From NCBI GenBank assembly GCA_036346355.1, contig CM070581.1, positions 9,796,001-9,860,000 of the forward strand: a stretch of DNA of 64,000 bases. The letters are read 5' to 3'. The DNA is from Rhipidocladum racemiflorum (Eukaryota; Streptophyta; Magnoliopsida; Poales; Poaceae). The notes under the pieces were generated by a model, which saw only the letters and a list, made by a program, of their open reading frames with translations, did no database searches and was not told the origin of the DNA. Positions 1-13,139 of this stretch are shown here, in pieces. Positions within the stretch are counted from its first letter, which is position 1. The number at the start of each line of letters is the position of its first letter. Position numbers and translations under genes: made by a program.

Positions 1-2640
1 TAATACCGCAGACATGGCTATTCGAATAGGTTTGACACACTACAGAGGTTATACACTTTACCCACAAAATATAATCAACTCACCACGTCAGCTATGAATT
101 GTCATACAAGAGTATGCGAATGAGCGATTATAACAAAGCCTTTACAATGCTCTGTCTTAACCTAGTACTACCCGCTGAGGTTTCAACATTGAGGGGACTG
201 GTTACCACCATCAGGGCCCCCTCTTGTGCCATATGAGTCTACCCGTACCCCTGGAACCCACACCACCACGACAGCACCAAAATCTAGACATCACAAATTA
301 GTCAGCTAGGTCTGTCCCATTCCAGACATATGGTTGTATGTTTCATCCAGTTCAAATGCTTGCAAGGTTAAGTCCTTAATTGACTAAGGCAAGACTTCCA
401 TCACACCTCTCATAGAAAACCATCTCATTATCTCTCATATACCATGTTACCATATCAACCCAATGCCACACTGGCCCACTATAGTTCACTATTCTTGCCA
501 CTTGCCTCAATCTAAATCATTTTACCACCCCAATTGATTATTGTGCAACACATGCCATCAACAAGTCAACATCATTTCATGACACAGGTCACTACAACTC
601 AGTCATCATTGTGTGACAACACTTGACACACCTCTTCTACAAACATGTTCCATATTCCATTAATCAAGATTAATTTTGATATTCCAAAAGACTTGAGGTA
701 ACATGGTATGGCTAAGCAACTACACATGGTCTAACTAACCCATGTTGGCGATTAATAGTTACGAACTAGTAATGAAACATTCTAGGGTGATAATGAATTA
801 TGGCATACAAATAATAATGACAATGTGGACATAATCAAATGGGTTGATTAATTATTCCCAACTTAATTGAAATCATTTTAGTTTGAACAAGCATGCAATA
901 GTTTGAAACAATATAATTTTAAAACATGTGATCAATATGGTTAAAGCATAACTTGCCTTAGAATCACCCTTACTCTTGCTCTGGACTTTGAGTTTGAGTT
1001 GAATCCTAGCTCCCGAACACTCCCGACACTTCAATGTTTATGCGTAACGAATAAATAAATAAATACAAAAAACAAAGTGTAACTCAATTCAAAAAATTAA
1101 ATAAAAATTACCATAAAATAAAACATGATTTTACAAATTTTTAGGTTCTAGAATCACCTCAATCAGAGTTCGTATGAGGGAGAATGGATTTTTAAAAGTT
1201 TAAATCACATAAAGCATTAAAAAATAATTTTCAAATTATTAAAATTAATTTTATATAGAAAAAATCTAATTTAATGTAAAATACCATAATCTTAAATTTC
1301 AAAAATAAATTTTATTTTTTTTCTCTTCTCCTTCTTTTTCCTTTAACTGATATTCTCTCTCCTCAACTTGCTACAGTACCATGACTACTGTTCATCTGAG
1401 AGCTTCGTGTGTGCTAGCAATAGAGATAGCCGCAGTTTGGGTTAAGCAAAAGCCAGGGCAAAAGAACCAATTAAGCAAAAGCTCTGGCCAAACCGAGGGA
1501 AGCATCGGAAAGTCTGCAACGCGACGAACTTAATGGTGACCACGATTACGGCCAGGAGGCATAGATGGTGACACAACAACGCGATGAACAATGATGAAAA
1601 TACTTCATTAAAATGTCAAATTCATCGTCTACAGTGCATCAAATTTGAAATCATTTGAGGGGTTACATTCGCGATGACTAGGAACACAATGTGAAGCGAA
1701 CAGTTTTGGAATAGACGCTTCGGAGCTTCGAGAATCTTGCAAGAGCACGTTGGCGGTGTTTGGTTCGTGCTCTGAATGTCATGGCATTCCGAGCAAATGA
1801 AGGCGCAAGCAGTTGGGACAAGTTGAGGAACAGGTAGAGCAATGAGAGGGGATCTCAGTGCTCTCCTTAAATATGCTCAGGAGGCTTCCTAGAGATAGAT
1901 ACGGTTGGTTTTAAAGAAAAGTCCGAACCGAATAAAATTCAATTTTATCCCGAATAAGAGGGGGTTATGATAGGAAAATCACGGGGTTTAGTTGAGGATA
2001 AGATGGCTCACGTGTTGGACAAGAATTCAGAAGAAAACCGTGAAAGATTGGAGCTCCCAAATCTTGGCCATGGAGGATATGAGAGAGAACAACATGCTGC
2101 TGGTTGGCTAAAGGTTGAAGATGATATGATATGTGCGTCCCACCTTTTTTAATTATTTTTTTAAATTAGTTATTATTAGTAATAAAAAAAGCTTTGAAAC
2201 CATAGTAAATGAAGTTAAAAAATTCTCAAAAATACTTTGGAATATTTCCAACTTACTGCAAAAATTTCATAATATTTTGAGTTATATTTGGGCTGTAGTA
2301 AATATTTTTGTAAAATAGAAACTAGAAAAATAATTTTATAAATTCTAGAAAATTCGGTAAAAATCTTAGAAAATTAGATATAAGTAAATAAATATTATTT
2401 TGAAAATGTTTGAATTTACATCCTCTCTGCATTGATTCATAGGGAAATATCAAGCATTTGAGGAACCATAATATATAGTAGCAATTGCAAGCTATTTTGC
2501 GATATGTGATGGTGGCGTTATTCAAGTAAGAGACATTTCTTCTAGTAGCAAATGCATACAATAGGAGATTTTCCCAATATATTTTGCCAACTTAAAAGTA
2601 GTGTCCCATTCTCACCCATTCTAATTCGAAGCAATTTATA
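1..2640. other. No gene seen; AT-rich, LTR-like non-coding DNA
   Basis: No open frame here resembles a protein and no splice-bounded exon stands out. The first 400 bases and the AT-rich middle (about 1050-1340), followed by a C/T-rich stretch, have the look of retroelement LTR or untranslated sequence. I could not find matching ends or a target duplication, so no element is called. Confidence 0.3.
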
Positions 2641-4975
2641 CAATAGGAAATTACAAGAGAGATTGAACAAGAACTTGATTCGTTTATTTACAGGACCATA
2701 GAGATGTAAGGGAAAAGGGGCTGAACATTATCAGTTGACAGGAACTATTGGATTCAGCAATTTCCCTTCTCCATTCTGGTTGTTACTTGATTAGTTGATT
2801 TACAGCACATGTGTACAATAAGTCCTCGCTCTACAGTGTTATGGCTCTATGTTGCCTGCTACACAATACAAGTAAAATCCACCAATGGGAACATCAATCA
2901 AATGAGCTAAGAATGCATTTACAACAATGTTTAACCATTCAGTCAAATTTAACAAAACTACAAGCATCTCGGATAATGGCTATTCAGCCATTGAAGAACT
3001 TTCCAATAATTGGATAAAATCATGTAAGAACAAACAAAAATGGTATCCTTCAGACAACCATGGTGCTGAGAACATATAGAGAAAACTTAACAAATTATAT
3101 GGTCTAAAACTCCAAACATGATTAGATAGCACATCTAATTGAATTTTGAACTGACTACACATTCCTTACATCCTAATAACTAAACTGTCTACAACAACCA
3201 AAATCCAATGCTATTGCAAGCTGTTATCCGTTAGTTATTGAAACAAAAGAAGATGAAATAAATTAAGTGGCATAGAATGTGAACACCAACAACTCGATGT
3301 CAAACTGGAAACTACTAATAAGAATACAACATTATGAATTGCATGAAATTAAGCAATCAAAGGTACAAATCAAACTTATTGGGTTAACCCATTTTATTAG
3401 GGCAGTACCAACACAAACTTTCATAATGTCACCATGATATCAAAATAGCCATGAACATAACCAAACCTCAACTACTGATAACACAAACTTCATAATGTCA
3501 CCTTGATATCAAAACAACCATGAACATAACAAAGCCTCTACCCTTCGATCCAATCTCCATAACCACCCTCTTGCATATAAAGGAGCACACATACCAAAGC
3601 CAAGATCAGCTTTAACAATAAGAATCAATCCATCAGAGGAGAGCACTCAATAATAGTTAGAAGATTATATCGGCAACCACTTATATCTGAAATCACCAAG
3701 ATCACTGCACTCTTAAGCAGCTTGCAAAACATAGATACAAGGGATTAGCTGAACATTTCCACAAGATACTGGTTTCTATAATTATTCTAGTTAGAACAAC
3801 CATGCACACCTATATTGCAGTATTTTACTCTGAAGGGGGTTATTAGATGGATGACCCCAAGGACTTTCAGCTAGCTTCCCAAAGACATTTCCTTTCTATG
3901 CAGTAATCTAGGCAAAGAGAACAGAATTTGCTTATGGACTAAGAAGGTTTAGATTTGTCTCCTCGAGAGAAATTGCTTCACAAAAATAGCCCAACAATGA
4001 GAAGCAAACTACTGAATCAACTTTCAAGTAACCTAGGTTTCACGTTTTTATCACAGAACCTTCAGTACTTAGGCCACACAAGTCGCACATTTCGACAATT
4101 GTGAACAAGCCACTAGTCAACTGAACAACATCTCGCCGAATAGATTGTGGAGGATTAAACCAGACCATGGGCTCCCATTAGCAAATCGAGAACCAATCCC
4201 CCGCAAAATCGACCATCTAAGCCGAAATACTCTGGCACTACAGAGCATGTCATAATTTTTTTATCACCATCAACACACACTCGCATGTTCAGGACATCTC
4301 GTAGCCAACTGCGCATGCTAACAGCAGTACAAGATCACAAATTCGATTTGTTTTATGCATCTTGGAGGCTGAGCAACGAAGTGCAACCTACAGCCCAACA
4401 ACATCACACTAAGTTGCTGCTTTAATGCGAAACTGCACTTACTAGAATTAATTATCAGTTAGCAACGAGCAAATTGTCAAGAATCTTCCCTCTTCACCAA
4501 ACCAAACCTAGTAGACTACCGAGTTCACCTCATCGCAAAATCGACCATCTAAGCCGAACATGCTATTTAGAAAAATTTCATACCAGAAACAAAATTAAGA
4601 ACTGAAACTAGCAGCCGACGTAGCGGGATTAGTGAACCTGTGAGTTGAGCAGGTACTAAATCAAAGGAATTGGGATGGTGAGCGAGGGGGATCGTACCTT
4701 GCGGAACTAGTCGAGTGATAGAGCAACTTCCTCAACGGAGCTTACTCCTTGAGTGGTGGAATGACATCCTCGACGAAGCATGAGGTCCATCCATGTTTGT
4801 GATGAGTATTTGACTTTATTTGAGCTTGGGTTGCTCTGGTTTGAGTTTGGATTTGAATTGGATTTTCAGTTTGAAGTAATTTGAGTTGTTTAAGTCAAAT
4901 GCGGCACTACCGACAGTCATGGGGCGGTAGTACCAGCCTTGCGGTACTAATGGCCATATACTGGCAGTAGTGCCA
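2641..4975. other. Non-coding; possible 5' exon of an unknown minus-strand transcript at the right end
   Basis: The stretch is intron-like, AT-rich and full of stops in all frames. On the minus strand a GC-richer block at about 4700-4800 ends in a donor-like CAAG|GTACG at about 4695-4700, which could be a 5' untranslated exon with introns running leftwards. No coding exon could be recognised, so this is only a possibility. An internal direct repeat of about 60 bases is visible at 3405-3465 and 3480-3530 (shared words such as CATAATGTCACC and ATGAACATAAC). Confidence 0.2.
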
Positions 4976-4999
4976 ACCTTAATTGCGAGGCACCCAGTT

Positions 5000-5815
5000 T
5001 TTTATGGAAAATTCCTTGGATGAATGATTATTTTGCATAATTTGTTGGACAATGATATGTGATGGGTTTCCTTGTCTTTGATGATGGCAGAGCTTCAATT
5101 TGTGGTCATGGAGAGGCGAAGAATGACCGAGATTAGACGAGGAAAGCCGGAGGTCCGGATGACCGGGGATCTCCGTAAGATGGCCGGAGATGAAGCCGGG
5201 GAAAGTCAAAAAGTCAAGAGAACCTTGGAGAATCTAGCTTGACGCTGCTCGAATCAAGGAGAACCGTTGAATCGCAGTTCTAGAGGATAGAGTAGTGGTT
5301 AAGTCTAGTTTGCTTTAAGAAGAGTGCAAAATCCATTATATTATTAGGTTTCATGTTAGCTCAATAGGTAAGTGTGTGTGATCAAATCCTGTTCTTTAGA
5401 GGGTAGCTTAGGATATAAGCAACTCATCCTAGGGTGGAGGCCCATGAACACTATAAATAGAGGGGTAGCCTCCCCAATTGAAGGTTTTGTGTGCTCCTTT
5501 AAGTTTTGCCCACTGGTTCCGAGTCTTTGTAAACCTTCCATCCAAAAATACAAAGAATTTCTTTACTTTACTAGTGAATGTAAATTCTGTATTTACATTA
5601 TGTCTTTACTTTGCATTTCTTTGTTTGAAAAGAAAAACTTTTGTAAGTCCAATGAAAATTCCTCGAGAAATTTTCAATTCAATCGGTACTTGGAGTAAGC
5701 TAGTAGGCCTTATCCAACTGAGCCGACAAGTCTAATCTTAACCGTAGCATCGTGTTAGATGTAAGCTTACGTCGGTACAAACCTACTACAGTATTTCTGA
5801 CTACATCTTATGCCC
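5000..5815 (+). repeat. LTR-like fragment with TATA box
   Basis: A TATAAATAG motif at 5452-5460 lies in the middle of a GC-poor non-coding block, followed by a leader-like stretch. This layout is typical of a plant LTR (U3-R-U5). No second copy, TG...CA ends or target duplication could be found, so the class is open. Confidence 0.3.
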
Positions 5816-6724
5816 CATTTGGAACATGGCAATTTATTTCCATATATTTATGGAAATTTAACTTTTTCTATGAAAAACTTATAAAATTTATGTTAAGTGC
5901 AATGTGCATCCTAGAGTGCAAAAACCGCTAAATGCTGGTACACTGATCGGTACGGGGTTATTTGAAAGGGAGTGTATATGCATCATCCGGATGATTTTGT
6001 CCTAAAAAAACATCCAAACTTTGGACCGTACGACCAAAACATACATCCGTAGGATCAACCCACCTCGAATTCAGGGGGGTGTGCATTGATCTGAAAGTAA
6101 ATCCAATGGCCATGAATTTGGATGATAGTTGCTAAAGAAAACATCCAGATGAAACTTATCAAAACCCTATTTAAAAAACTGTCTACAAAATCACCACCTC
6201 TTCTGTTTGTCTCATGTATTGGGCACCAAGCAGAGTTGGACTAGCACAACCCGTTTGGTCAGGTCTACCATCACCATGACGGATGTGTATTTATCAACTA
6301 TTTTCTGTTTGTTCGTAACTGTCGCTATAGATGCGTCACGGATGATGCATTCGATCGTTGTGCAGATTGAACGGAGATCCAGAGCAGTCTAAGCGGTTGT
6401 ACGTCTTGTACGTGAACCGTTGGATAAAAAACGATATCCAGATTTTCTGAGAATACCGTTTGAAAACATCCAATTCTTTAACTAGCAGTTACGGTAATAA
6501 ACGCTGTTTTCAAGCACTGTTGGATGATCCGGGCATTTGCTGCCTCAATCAGATGGTACAAATGACTGAGGACTGTTTTAAGTTACCGTCGCCTTATGGC
6601 TACTGGACAGGATCCTTTCCAAATTTATTGTATGTGAGGGTGATTTTGTCAACAATTACTGATGCATGTTTAGCAGGCGGGGAGTCAACAAATTGTCATG
6701 CCAGAAAGCCCAGAATCGACTGAA
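5816..6724. other. No gene seen; 3' flank of the amine oxidase gene
   Basis: The frames are short and their proteins are not recognisable. The right part is the transcribed 3' flank of the amine oxidase gene that ends at 6829 on the minus strand. Confidence 0.4.
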
Positions 6725-6730
6725 TTTATT
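6725..6730 (-). promoter_or_regulatory. Candidate poly(A) signal of the amine oxidase gene
   Basis: Read on the minus strand this is AATAAA, about 100 bases after the TGA stop at 6829-6831. The placement suits a near-upstream element of a plant 3' UTR. Confidence 0.4.
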
Positions 6731-6828
6731 AGACATGGGTCGAATCAAATCGATCGAATGATCTACACAGCAATTCGCCAACTTATGTATATAACGCCTG
6801 TCGATCTGGCTTGTTTCGCCCACGTGCA

Positions 6829-9800
6829 TCAGTTGGAATTACCAGCACACGAGCAATTCACGAAAGGCCGGCCATGCGGCCTCGTTCTGAGCAACGGGTT
6901 CCTCTCGAAGAAGTTGGACGGCCGGAGCTCGAAGGCGCCGCTCAGCGACGGCATCACCGGGAAATCCTCCTGGTACGGTATGTGGTGCAGCCCCAGCGTG
7001 TACCACAGCACGATGTCCTCGTTCCTTATCGCTCTGTTCCTGCACATTTAAACCATGCAAATGCAATGGACGGTGAGCTCTGCCCCCGGCAGCACATGAA
7101 AGACATGGTTTCGCACATCGATGGCACGCACCGCTTGCTCCAGGTGGCCAGGTTGTCGTCGCCGGTGCTCTGGTCGGCATACAGCCCGGGCGCCCACTTC
7201 TCCGATTTGTTGTACGGCGTCACCCACAGCTGCTTCTTCGTGTAGCTCGCGCGCCTCTGCGGGAAGTCGTCGTCGGCCAGCAGCGACGTCGCCGTCGCGC
7301 CGGCCGGGACGACACGGTACCCGACCTCGTTGCCCAGCTTGGTCCTCTTGTTTGGGTTGACGACTAGCAGGTCGGCCGGCTTGGCTTCGATGTCCACCTG
7401 GCCGTCCTCCTCGGTGTCGGCCACCTCGCGGCGAACCGTCCAGTAGCTCCTCCTCGGTGTGTCGGCGCCGCCGGTGGCCACGAATCCGGTGTTGCGCCTG
7501 GCGGTGATGGTGTTCTTGACGAAGGAGTTGTTGGTGCCGTCGACGTCGAGGTCCAGGTGGTAAGTGACGTAGTGGTCGTGGTAGATGGCGAGGGTGTTCT
7601 CCGCCACCAACGTGCCGTGCGCGTCCTGCGTGATCTGGTCGGCGTGCGTGTACGTCGCCCCCTTCACCTCGAGGAGGCCAGTGAGAGCCACCTGCAACGC
7701 AACGCATCAATCAAATTTTGAGCGGGAGATGCACATTGCTTCACTTAGTTCTGTGTTTTTTTTATTTAATTTGATTTGCTTCCGGAAGACAAGAATTGAT
7801 ACCACAAATTTGATGGAGCCGCTCGTCTTGAACTCCCAGTCCAAAATGTAGTCGTAGTTCCCGGCCGACACCGCCATCCTCACCACCAAGCTCACGTCCG
7901 GCCGGACCTCCGTGATCTGCACCAAAAATCACATCAAACAATGGGTGACTGAAAGTCTAATAAACACTCAGACACGTACGAGGGCACATCAAATTACCAG
8001 TTGGTCCGGGAGCCCGGCCTCCGTGTGGCGCCACGCGACGTCACCGGCGTACCGCTCGAACACGCAGATCATGTTCTTGCCCTCGACGGGCATGCCGTCC
8101 TGGTTGGCGTAGTAGCCGTCCAAGTACGCCGCGTTGGCCGGGCAGTCGCCGTCGGGCTGGAGCGGGAAGGCCGAGAAGCCCAGGCCGTACTCACCGGCGT
8201 CCATGTACGTGTGGTAGTACCACTCCTCCTCCGGGTCCATGTACGGCACGAAGATCTCCGACACGAAGCCACGGTAGAGCACTGGCCGTCGCGCTCCGGC
8301 CTCGGCGTCGTGGATCGAGGCCAGCGAGATGACCATGCCGGCGCGCACGTCGAAGCCAACGTGGAACTCCCAGTTGGCCCACCTGCAGTAGTAACAGAAT
8401 GCATGGCACGATGCGTGTCAGCTCAACCGGTCAGCTGGTCAGGCACCCAGGCCAGGAGAAATTCCATATCTGATATGCAAAGTCACCGGATTCCGTAACA
8501 TGTCATTGAAAATTGGTCTCTTCTTTTCTTCGATATATACTACTGGCTCATTTTTATCCGAGAGTGCTAGTATACCTTTTCTTTTTTAAAGTTGCTTTCC
8601 TTATTACTGTTAAGAGCATATCCAGCAAGGGCTCTTAAAATATGACCCTTATTTTGAATTTAAAGACTCCTCCTATTTTTTGAGGTTCTGTTTTTAAAAA
8701 CATGATATTTCAAATTTAAATTTAAAATTTTCAAAATATGATAAATAGATAAATAGAAACTCCGAACAATGAATCAAACTACGAAGCGCTGTGAATTGCC
8801 CACAAATGCTCATTAAGATCATCTCGAAGCCTCTCATGTATTTCCCTGTCTTCAATCTCCTGGTGTATTTAGGGGCTTCCTAATTTTAAGGGCTTGAGTT
8901 GGGGTCTCCTAATTTTGGGGCTGAAGAGGCAAATTTAGGGGCCTCCTAATTTTAGGGGCTTGAGTTGGGGCCCCGCTGGATCTGTTTTTTTTACTACACC
9001 CCCTATTTTAAAGTTTAGGGGCTCTGCTGGAGATGCTCTAACAAAGTTACCGTGCTTCTTTTTTTCTTTCTTTTAGTTAGTACTGGTCCCACATGTCATT
9101 CTTCCGTATCCTCTGATCTCTTCTTCCTCCTTTGCTTCTTCCCCTGGCAACCTTCTCTCTCTCTCTCTCTTACTCTAATATCCAAATAAATCCCATCGAT
9201 CTCCCTTGTTCTTCACCGTTCTCTCCTTAATTTGCATGAGCCTCTCTTCCATGCTTCAGCTTCGATAGACAATTAGGCACCACACCATGGCCCATGAAAT
9301 CGAGGTCCACAATATCTTGCGTGTAAAATTTTAGGTTAGCTTTATTTTTCCAGCTTCTCCTCATCCACTGACTCCTCCCTTGCTACATATCATTCCATCA
9401 ATAATCAAAGCAAGTCATTAGTGGCTCTTATTACCAGCCATTGCTAAACCTTGTCTCATGCATCTTTCTCCATCCGCCTCACCGTTCATCGTATTGTAGC
9501 TGCATTAATTGGTTCGCATGACAACATGCACTTTAGGAACTATGTTGCTATGATTCCTCATACTCTTACTCTACCTGGCTAAACTATGAACGTCCTTAAA
9601 CTAGCAATTAAAAAAACATGTAACAAAATGAGTAGGTTTAGCTTAATAAACATCGTAACAAACTTGTGACAAGGACAAAGTTGGTTTCTTACCTGACGAC
9701 GTGGCCGTCCATGTGGAAGCCCCTGCCCTCCGGCTGCACCACCACGCCGGGCGCCGCCGCCGGCCCGGTGAACGGCGGCCCAGCCTTGCTGGCACGGTAG

Positions 9801-10501
9801 TCTGTCCCCTCGGCCTTGGGGACCGGGTACGCCACCCTGTCTCTGTACCCGACGATGGCCATCGTGTCGAAGTCCACCACCATCTGCACGCCCTCCAGCG
9901 GCCGCGCGTAGAAGTTGGCCGTCGCGCCGGCCACGAAGCACAGCACCTTGGCCACCCTTCTCTGCGCCTCCGCCGCGGGTCCGCCGTCGCCGAACCACCC
10001 GGCCGGGAACACGCTGCAGACGATGTCGTCCATGTCCACCCCGCGCCGCCGCACGGTCTCCACGAACGGCGGGTACATGCGCGGCAGCGCCGCCGCCGCA
10101 ATCAGCTCCTTGGTCATGATGAACGGGAAGCCGGCGCCGTGGTGGATGGTGTGTGAAAGTACGGAGGGGGCGGCGACGTTGGTGACGTCGACGCGGAACT
10201 CATGGGACTGGCCGCCGGCGCGGGCGATGACGAAGGCGCGGCGGGGAAGGGCGGGGCGGGAGGAGGCGGCGGCGGTGTGTGCGTAGGAGAGGACTTCGGG
10301 CTTGTCGGGCTCGTCGAGGCCGACGTAGTGGAAGCCGAGCGGGCGGGCAGGGACGAGCGGGGAGGCGAGCACCGCGGCTCGCACGGCTGTGAGCTCCGCA
10401 GCGGAGAGCGGGTCGAGGGGGTGGGGGCGGGAGGAGGCTGCGGCGGTGACGGAGAGGAGGGCGAGGAGGGGAGGAAGCACTGCGAGGAGTGGCGTTGACA
10501 T
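6829..10501 (-). CDS. Copper-containing primary amine oxidase, intact five-exon gene
   Basis: This enzyme family oxidises primary amines such as putrescine to an aldehyde, ammonia and H2O2 using copper and a self-made topaquinone (TPQ). Exons are 10501-9693, 8382-7998, 7916-7803, 7691-7132 and 7039-6829. All introns are GT-AG and the sum is 2079 nt, or 692 residues, normal for plants. Residues 1 to about 23 form a hydrophobic signal peptide, and N-terminal N2/N3-type domains follow in exon 1. The catalytic base is Asp319 in VPYMDP, the TPQ precursor is Tyr419 in GNYDY, and the copper ligands are His474 and His476 (HDH) and His642 (HHIP). The two conserved cysteines (DCPANA, NMICVFE) are present. 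The C-terminus lacks an SKL-type peroxisomal tag, so apoplastic secretion is inferred. The start is the first ATG after the TATA box. Family certain; substrate preference not visible. Confidence 0.93.
8609..9042. mobile_element. MITE-like inverted-repeat element in amine oxidase intron 1
   Basis: The ends are inverted copies: GTTAAGAGCATATCCAGCA on the left and TGCTGGAGATGCTCTAAC on the right. The interior holds repeated TTAGGGGC/TTGAGTTGGGG words (8866-8975). It lies wholly within intron 1 (8383-9692) and should be spliced out. I could not settle the target duplication, so the superfamily is open. The AGAGCATCTCCAGCA terminus is common among grass MITEs. Confidence 0.6.
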
Positions 10502-10573
10502 TTGGACGATCAGCTGTCGCGAGGGGAAGGGTCAAGGGTGGAACGATGAATGGTGGACGACGGATATCCAGCA

Positions 10574-10584
10574 ATATATATATA
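10574..10584 (-). promoter_or_regulatory. TATA box of the amine oxidase gene
   Basis: A run of alternating T and A reads TATATATAT on the minus strand, about 75 bases before the ATG at 10501. That leaves a short 5' UTR, consistent with a core promoter here. Confidence 0.55.
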
Positions 10585-10599
10585 GCTGTGCCTGCTCAG

Positions 10600-11019
10600 T
10601 TGGTCGACGCCGTCCGTTGTGGCCGCAGGAGGGACTGGGCGAGCCCCTGGCGTGCGCGCTGATCGCCGAGCGCGCGATCCTACTGTGCATGGGGATCAAA
10701 CGACACCGACACCTTTTATCACGGTGTACATAATTTTTTTTTACTATATAAACATATGATTCTTTTATTATAAGTTACAGATTAGTGTTATGAGTTCGTA
10801 ATATCCCCCGGCTCTCCAGCCATGTCGCTAACTACATTTATTTCTGCGCAGCCATGAATTAACCCAAACTCCACGTGAGCACAAAGCCGGTGCACCCAAG
10901 AGATACTAAAATTTACGAATCAAGTAGTGAAATTTAACTATGTATTTAGTGATTACTTTAAATTCAGTTACCTAATTTGGTTCTATCACTCAAGCATAAC
11001 GACGCTCTTTGGTTCAACT
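10600..11019. other. Upstream region of the amine oxidase gene; no gene seen
   Basis: This stretch lies between the TATA box and the inverted-repeat block that starts near 11020. It is the likely proximal promoter; no specific operator could be supported. Confidence 0.35.
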
Positions 11020-11770
11020 AGGATGGTACGCGCGGCGCACACCGCGCGCGTGAACGGAAAATGAATTTGCGTTTTTTTCCGGAGAAAAAACGGACCATGG
11101 AACAATTTTTCGTAAGAAAACGAGGAAAAATGCGTAAAACATTTTTTCCCATGCTCGGAGAAAAAGCGAACAACGAAACCATTTTTCCAACAAAAAGGAT
11201 AAGCACGCGGACAGCGAGTTTTCATTTTTTAGAGACAACGATGCAGCGCCGCGTGAACGGAAAGCGAATTTGTGTATTTTTTGGAGAAAAAGCGGACTAT
11301 GGAACAATTTTTCCGAGAAAAGCGGCGTAAAACATTTTTCCCATGCTCTCCGGAGAAAGCGGATCACTAAACATTTTTCCTAGCAAAGCGGAGAATTTTT
11401 TTAGTGAAAAGCAGACGCGAAAATATTTTTCCATGCTCCGGACGAAAACGGACCACGAAAACATTTTTCGGGTAAAGCGGAGAAAGGACCGAGCGTAAAG
11501 AAATCTGGGGACCTATTTGTTATAATTTTGGACCTATCCGCTATTTGAAAAATTAGAAAAGGGCTCGTTAAGCTATTCGCATTTAATGGGGGCTCTCTCT
11601 GTAAAATAGAGCGAGGGACCTAAGCGAACCGAAAAATTTATTTTCCTCTCACAGAAAATTGTCCAGAGACCTACACGTAATTTTCAAGAAACGGGGGGAC
11701 CTTTTCGCGAAATAGAGGAGAGAGAAAGAGGAGGTGACGTGGGGAGGCTCCCCTTGCGGGAAACCTCCCA
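11020..11770. repeat. Left arm of a long inverted-repeat pair
   Basis: The outer half (11030-11510) is built from degenerate units combining GGAGAAAAAGCGGAC with GGAACAATTTTTCCG, including a roughly 200-base direct repeat (11049 and 11250). The inner half (11510-11730) is an ordered series of short blocks around GGGACCTA and GCTCTCTCTGTAAAA. The same series occurs in reverse complement at about 16750-17400. The open frames over it are low-complexity artefacts. Confidence 0.65.
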
Positions 11771-12179
11771 GATATAATGGCTGGAAGATTTTCTCAAAGT
11801 ATTAAGTTTGTAATATATATATTTTTTAACTGGAACACTGGGATATATTCCATTGACGCACGTGCATGGCTAAATCGCCGGCCGGCCGCCACCGCACGCA
11901 TTACTCAATCTAGCCAAACAAGAGGGCCATCTCCATCCCGATACGCACCAAACTTAGCTAAAGCATGAGCTACGTACACGACCGTGGGCAGGGTAAGATA
12001 CTATAAACGATCTTACAGAGCCAACAGTTAGACGCTAACTTGTCTGAAAAGTATACCATTTAGGGGAAAATCATGTGACATTATTGTAGTTTAACATCTC
12101 TTTCAGCTCTGAATTGTTCGGTGCTAGGAATAGGAGATCAACACTCCCTGGTGTCTGTCTTTTTCAGCATCCCATAATG
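11771..12179. other. No gene seen
   Basis: Short AT-rich spacer between two repeats. It contains a GC-rich palindromic word (GCCGGCCGGCC at about 11877) but no coding potential. Confidence 0.4.
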
Positions 12180-13060
12180 GAAATCGCTAATTTGAAAGCA
12201 CTAAATCTGTGGTGAGGACGTTTTCTTCTTGCGATAAATGGTACCATCTTCTTTCTTCTTCTTCAAAGACTCTCTTCTTATGTAAGTGACAGCAGCTTCT
12301 TCATAATCTTTTTCTCCTCTATTCTCTTCCTCTCAAACTCAACATAGGTTTTGCATTTCAAATTCTTCTCTCAAGTTTTTGAAAATAAGTATTTTGAACC
12401 ACTTTCAAAAGGTTTTTAAGTGAAACTTTTTGAACCGAAAATTGGTTGAATAGAAACTTTTTGATCCAAAATTTTTGGATTGAAAGTTTTTGGAGTTGAA
12501 ACTTTTCGATTTGAGTTTTTTTCGTGTTGAAACTTCTCGAGTTGAAATTCTTTTATTGAAATTTTTTTAGATGAATTTTAAATCAAAACTTTTTGAATCG
12601 AAAGTTCTTTGATTTGAAAATTTTCAAACCAAAAGTTTTTGAATTGAAACTTTTCGAGTTGAAATATTTCATTTTAAAATATTTCGAGTTGAAACGTTTC
12701 AATTTGAAACTTTATAATTTGGGAATTTTGTGATATAAATTTTTTTGAGGTTAAACTTTATAATTTGAATTTTTTAGTTGAAACTTTCTAATTTAAAATT
12801 TTTGAGTTGAAAATTTTTATTTGAATTTTTTGATTTAAATATTTTTGACTTGAAACTTTCTATTTAAAATTTTCAAATTTAAAATGTTCAGATTTTAATT
12901 TTTTATTAGAACGGGAAGAAGGGAGGTGGGATAAATGTGGGAGAGGGAAGGTGGAAGTGGATGGAGAAGATAACACATGGTATCTTTAAGGGAGTGTTTT
13001 TAAATTTATTAGTTTGAGATTACTCTCAAAATAGTCATACCCTTGGATAATTGTTGAATT
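12180..13060. repeat. Degenerate GAAACTTTT-repeat element, copy A
   Basis: The core (12340-12905) is a run of loosely kept units of about 20 bases around TTGAAACTTTT, with alternatives such as GAAAATTTTT. It is framed by a CT-rich left segment and a purine-rich right segment that ends near TCAAAATAGTCATAC. The same order of left flank, core and right flank returns at 25140-25830, so this is a dispersed element, not a chance AT-rich tract. No protein is encoded. Confidence 0.6.
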
Positions 13061-13139
13061 CAGATACGACTTATGGACGAACACTTCCCCATATACTCCG
13101 TATATTAAACTCCCAAGGTTTTTGGGGGTAGCCGCGCTA

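Noticed and set aside
5346..5392. tRNA-like words (TTAGCTCAATAGGTAAG and GATCAAATCC)
   Set aside because: The spacing is too short for a tRNA and the block lies in an LTR-like leader; no tail or target duplication was seen.
6839..7180. Long Arg/Pro-rich frames overlapping the amine oxidase exons
   Set aside because: They are shadow frames of GC-rich exons 4 and 5. The true frame carries the conserved motifs and correct splice phases.
11014..11367. Phe/Lys-rich open frames on both strands
   Set aside because: They follow the degenerate inverted-repeat units and appear in several frames at once.
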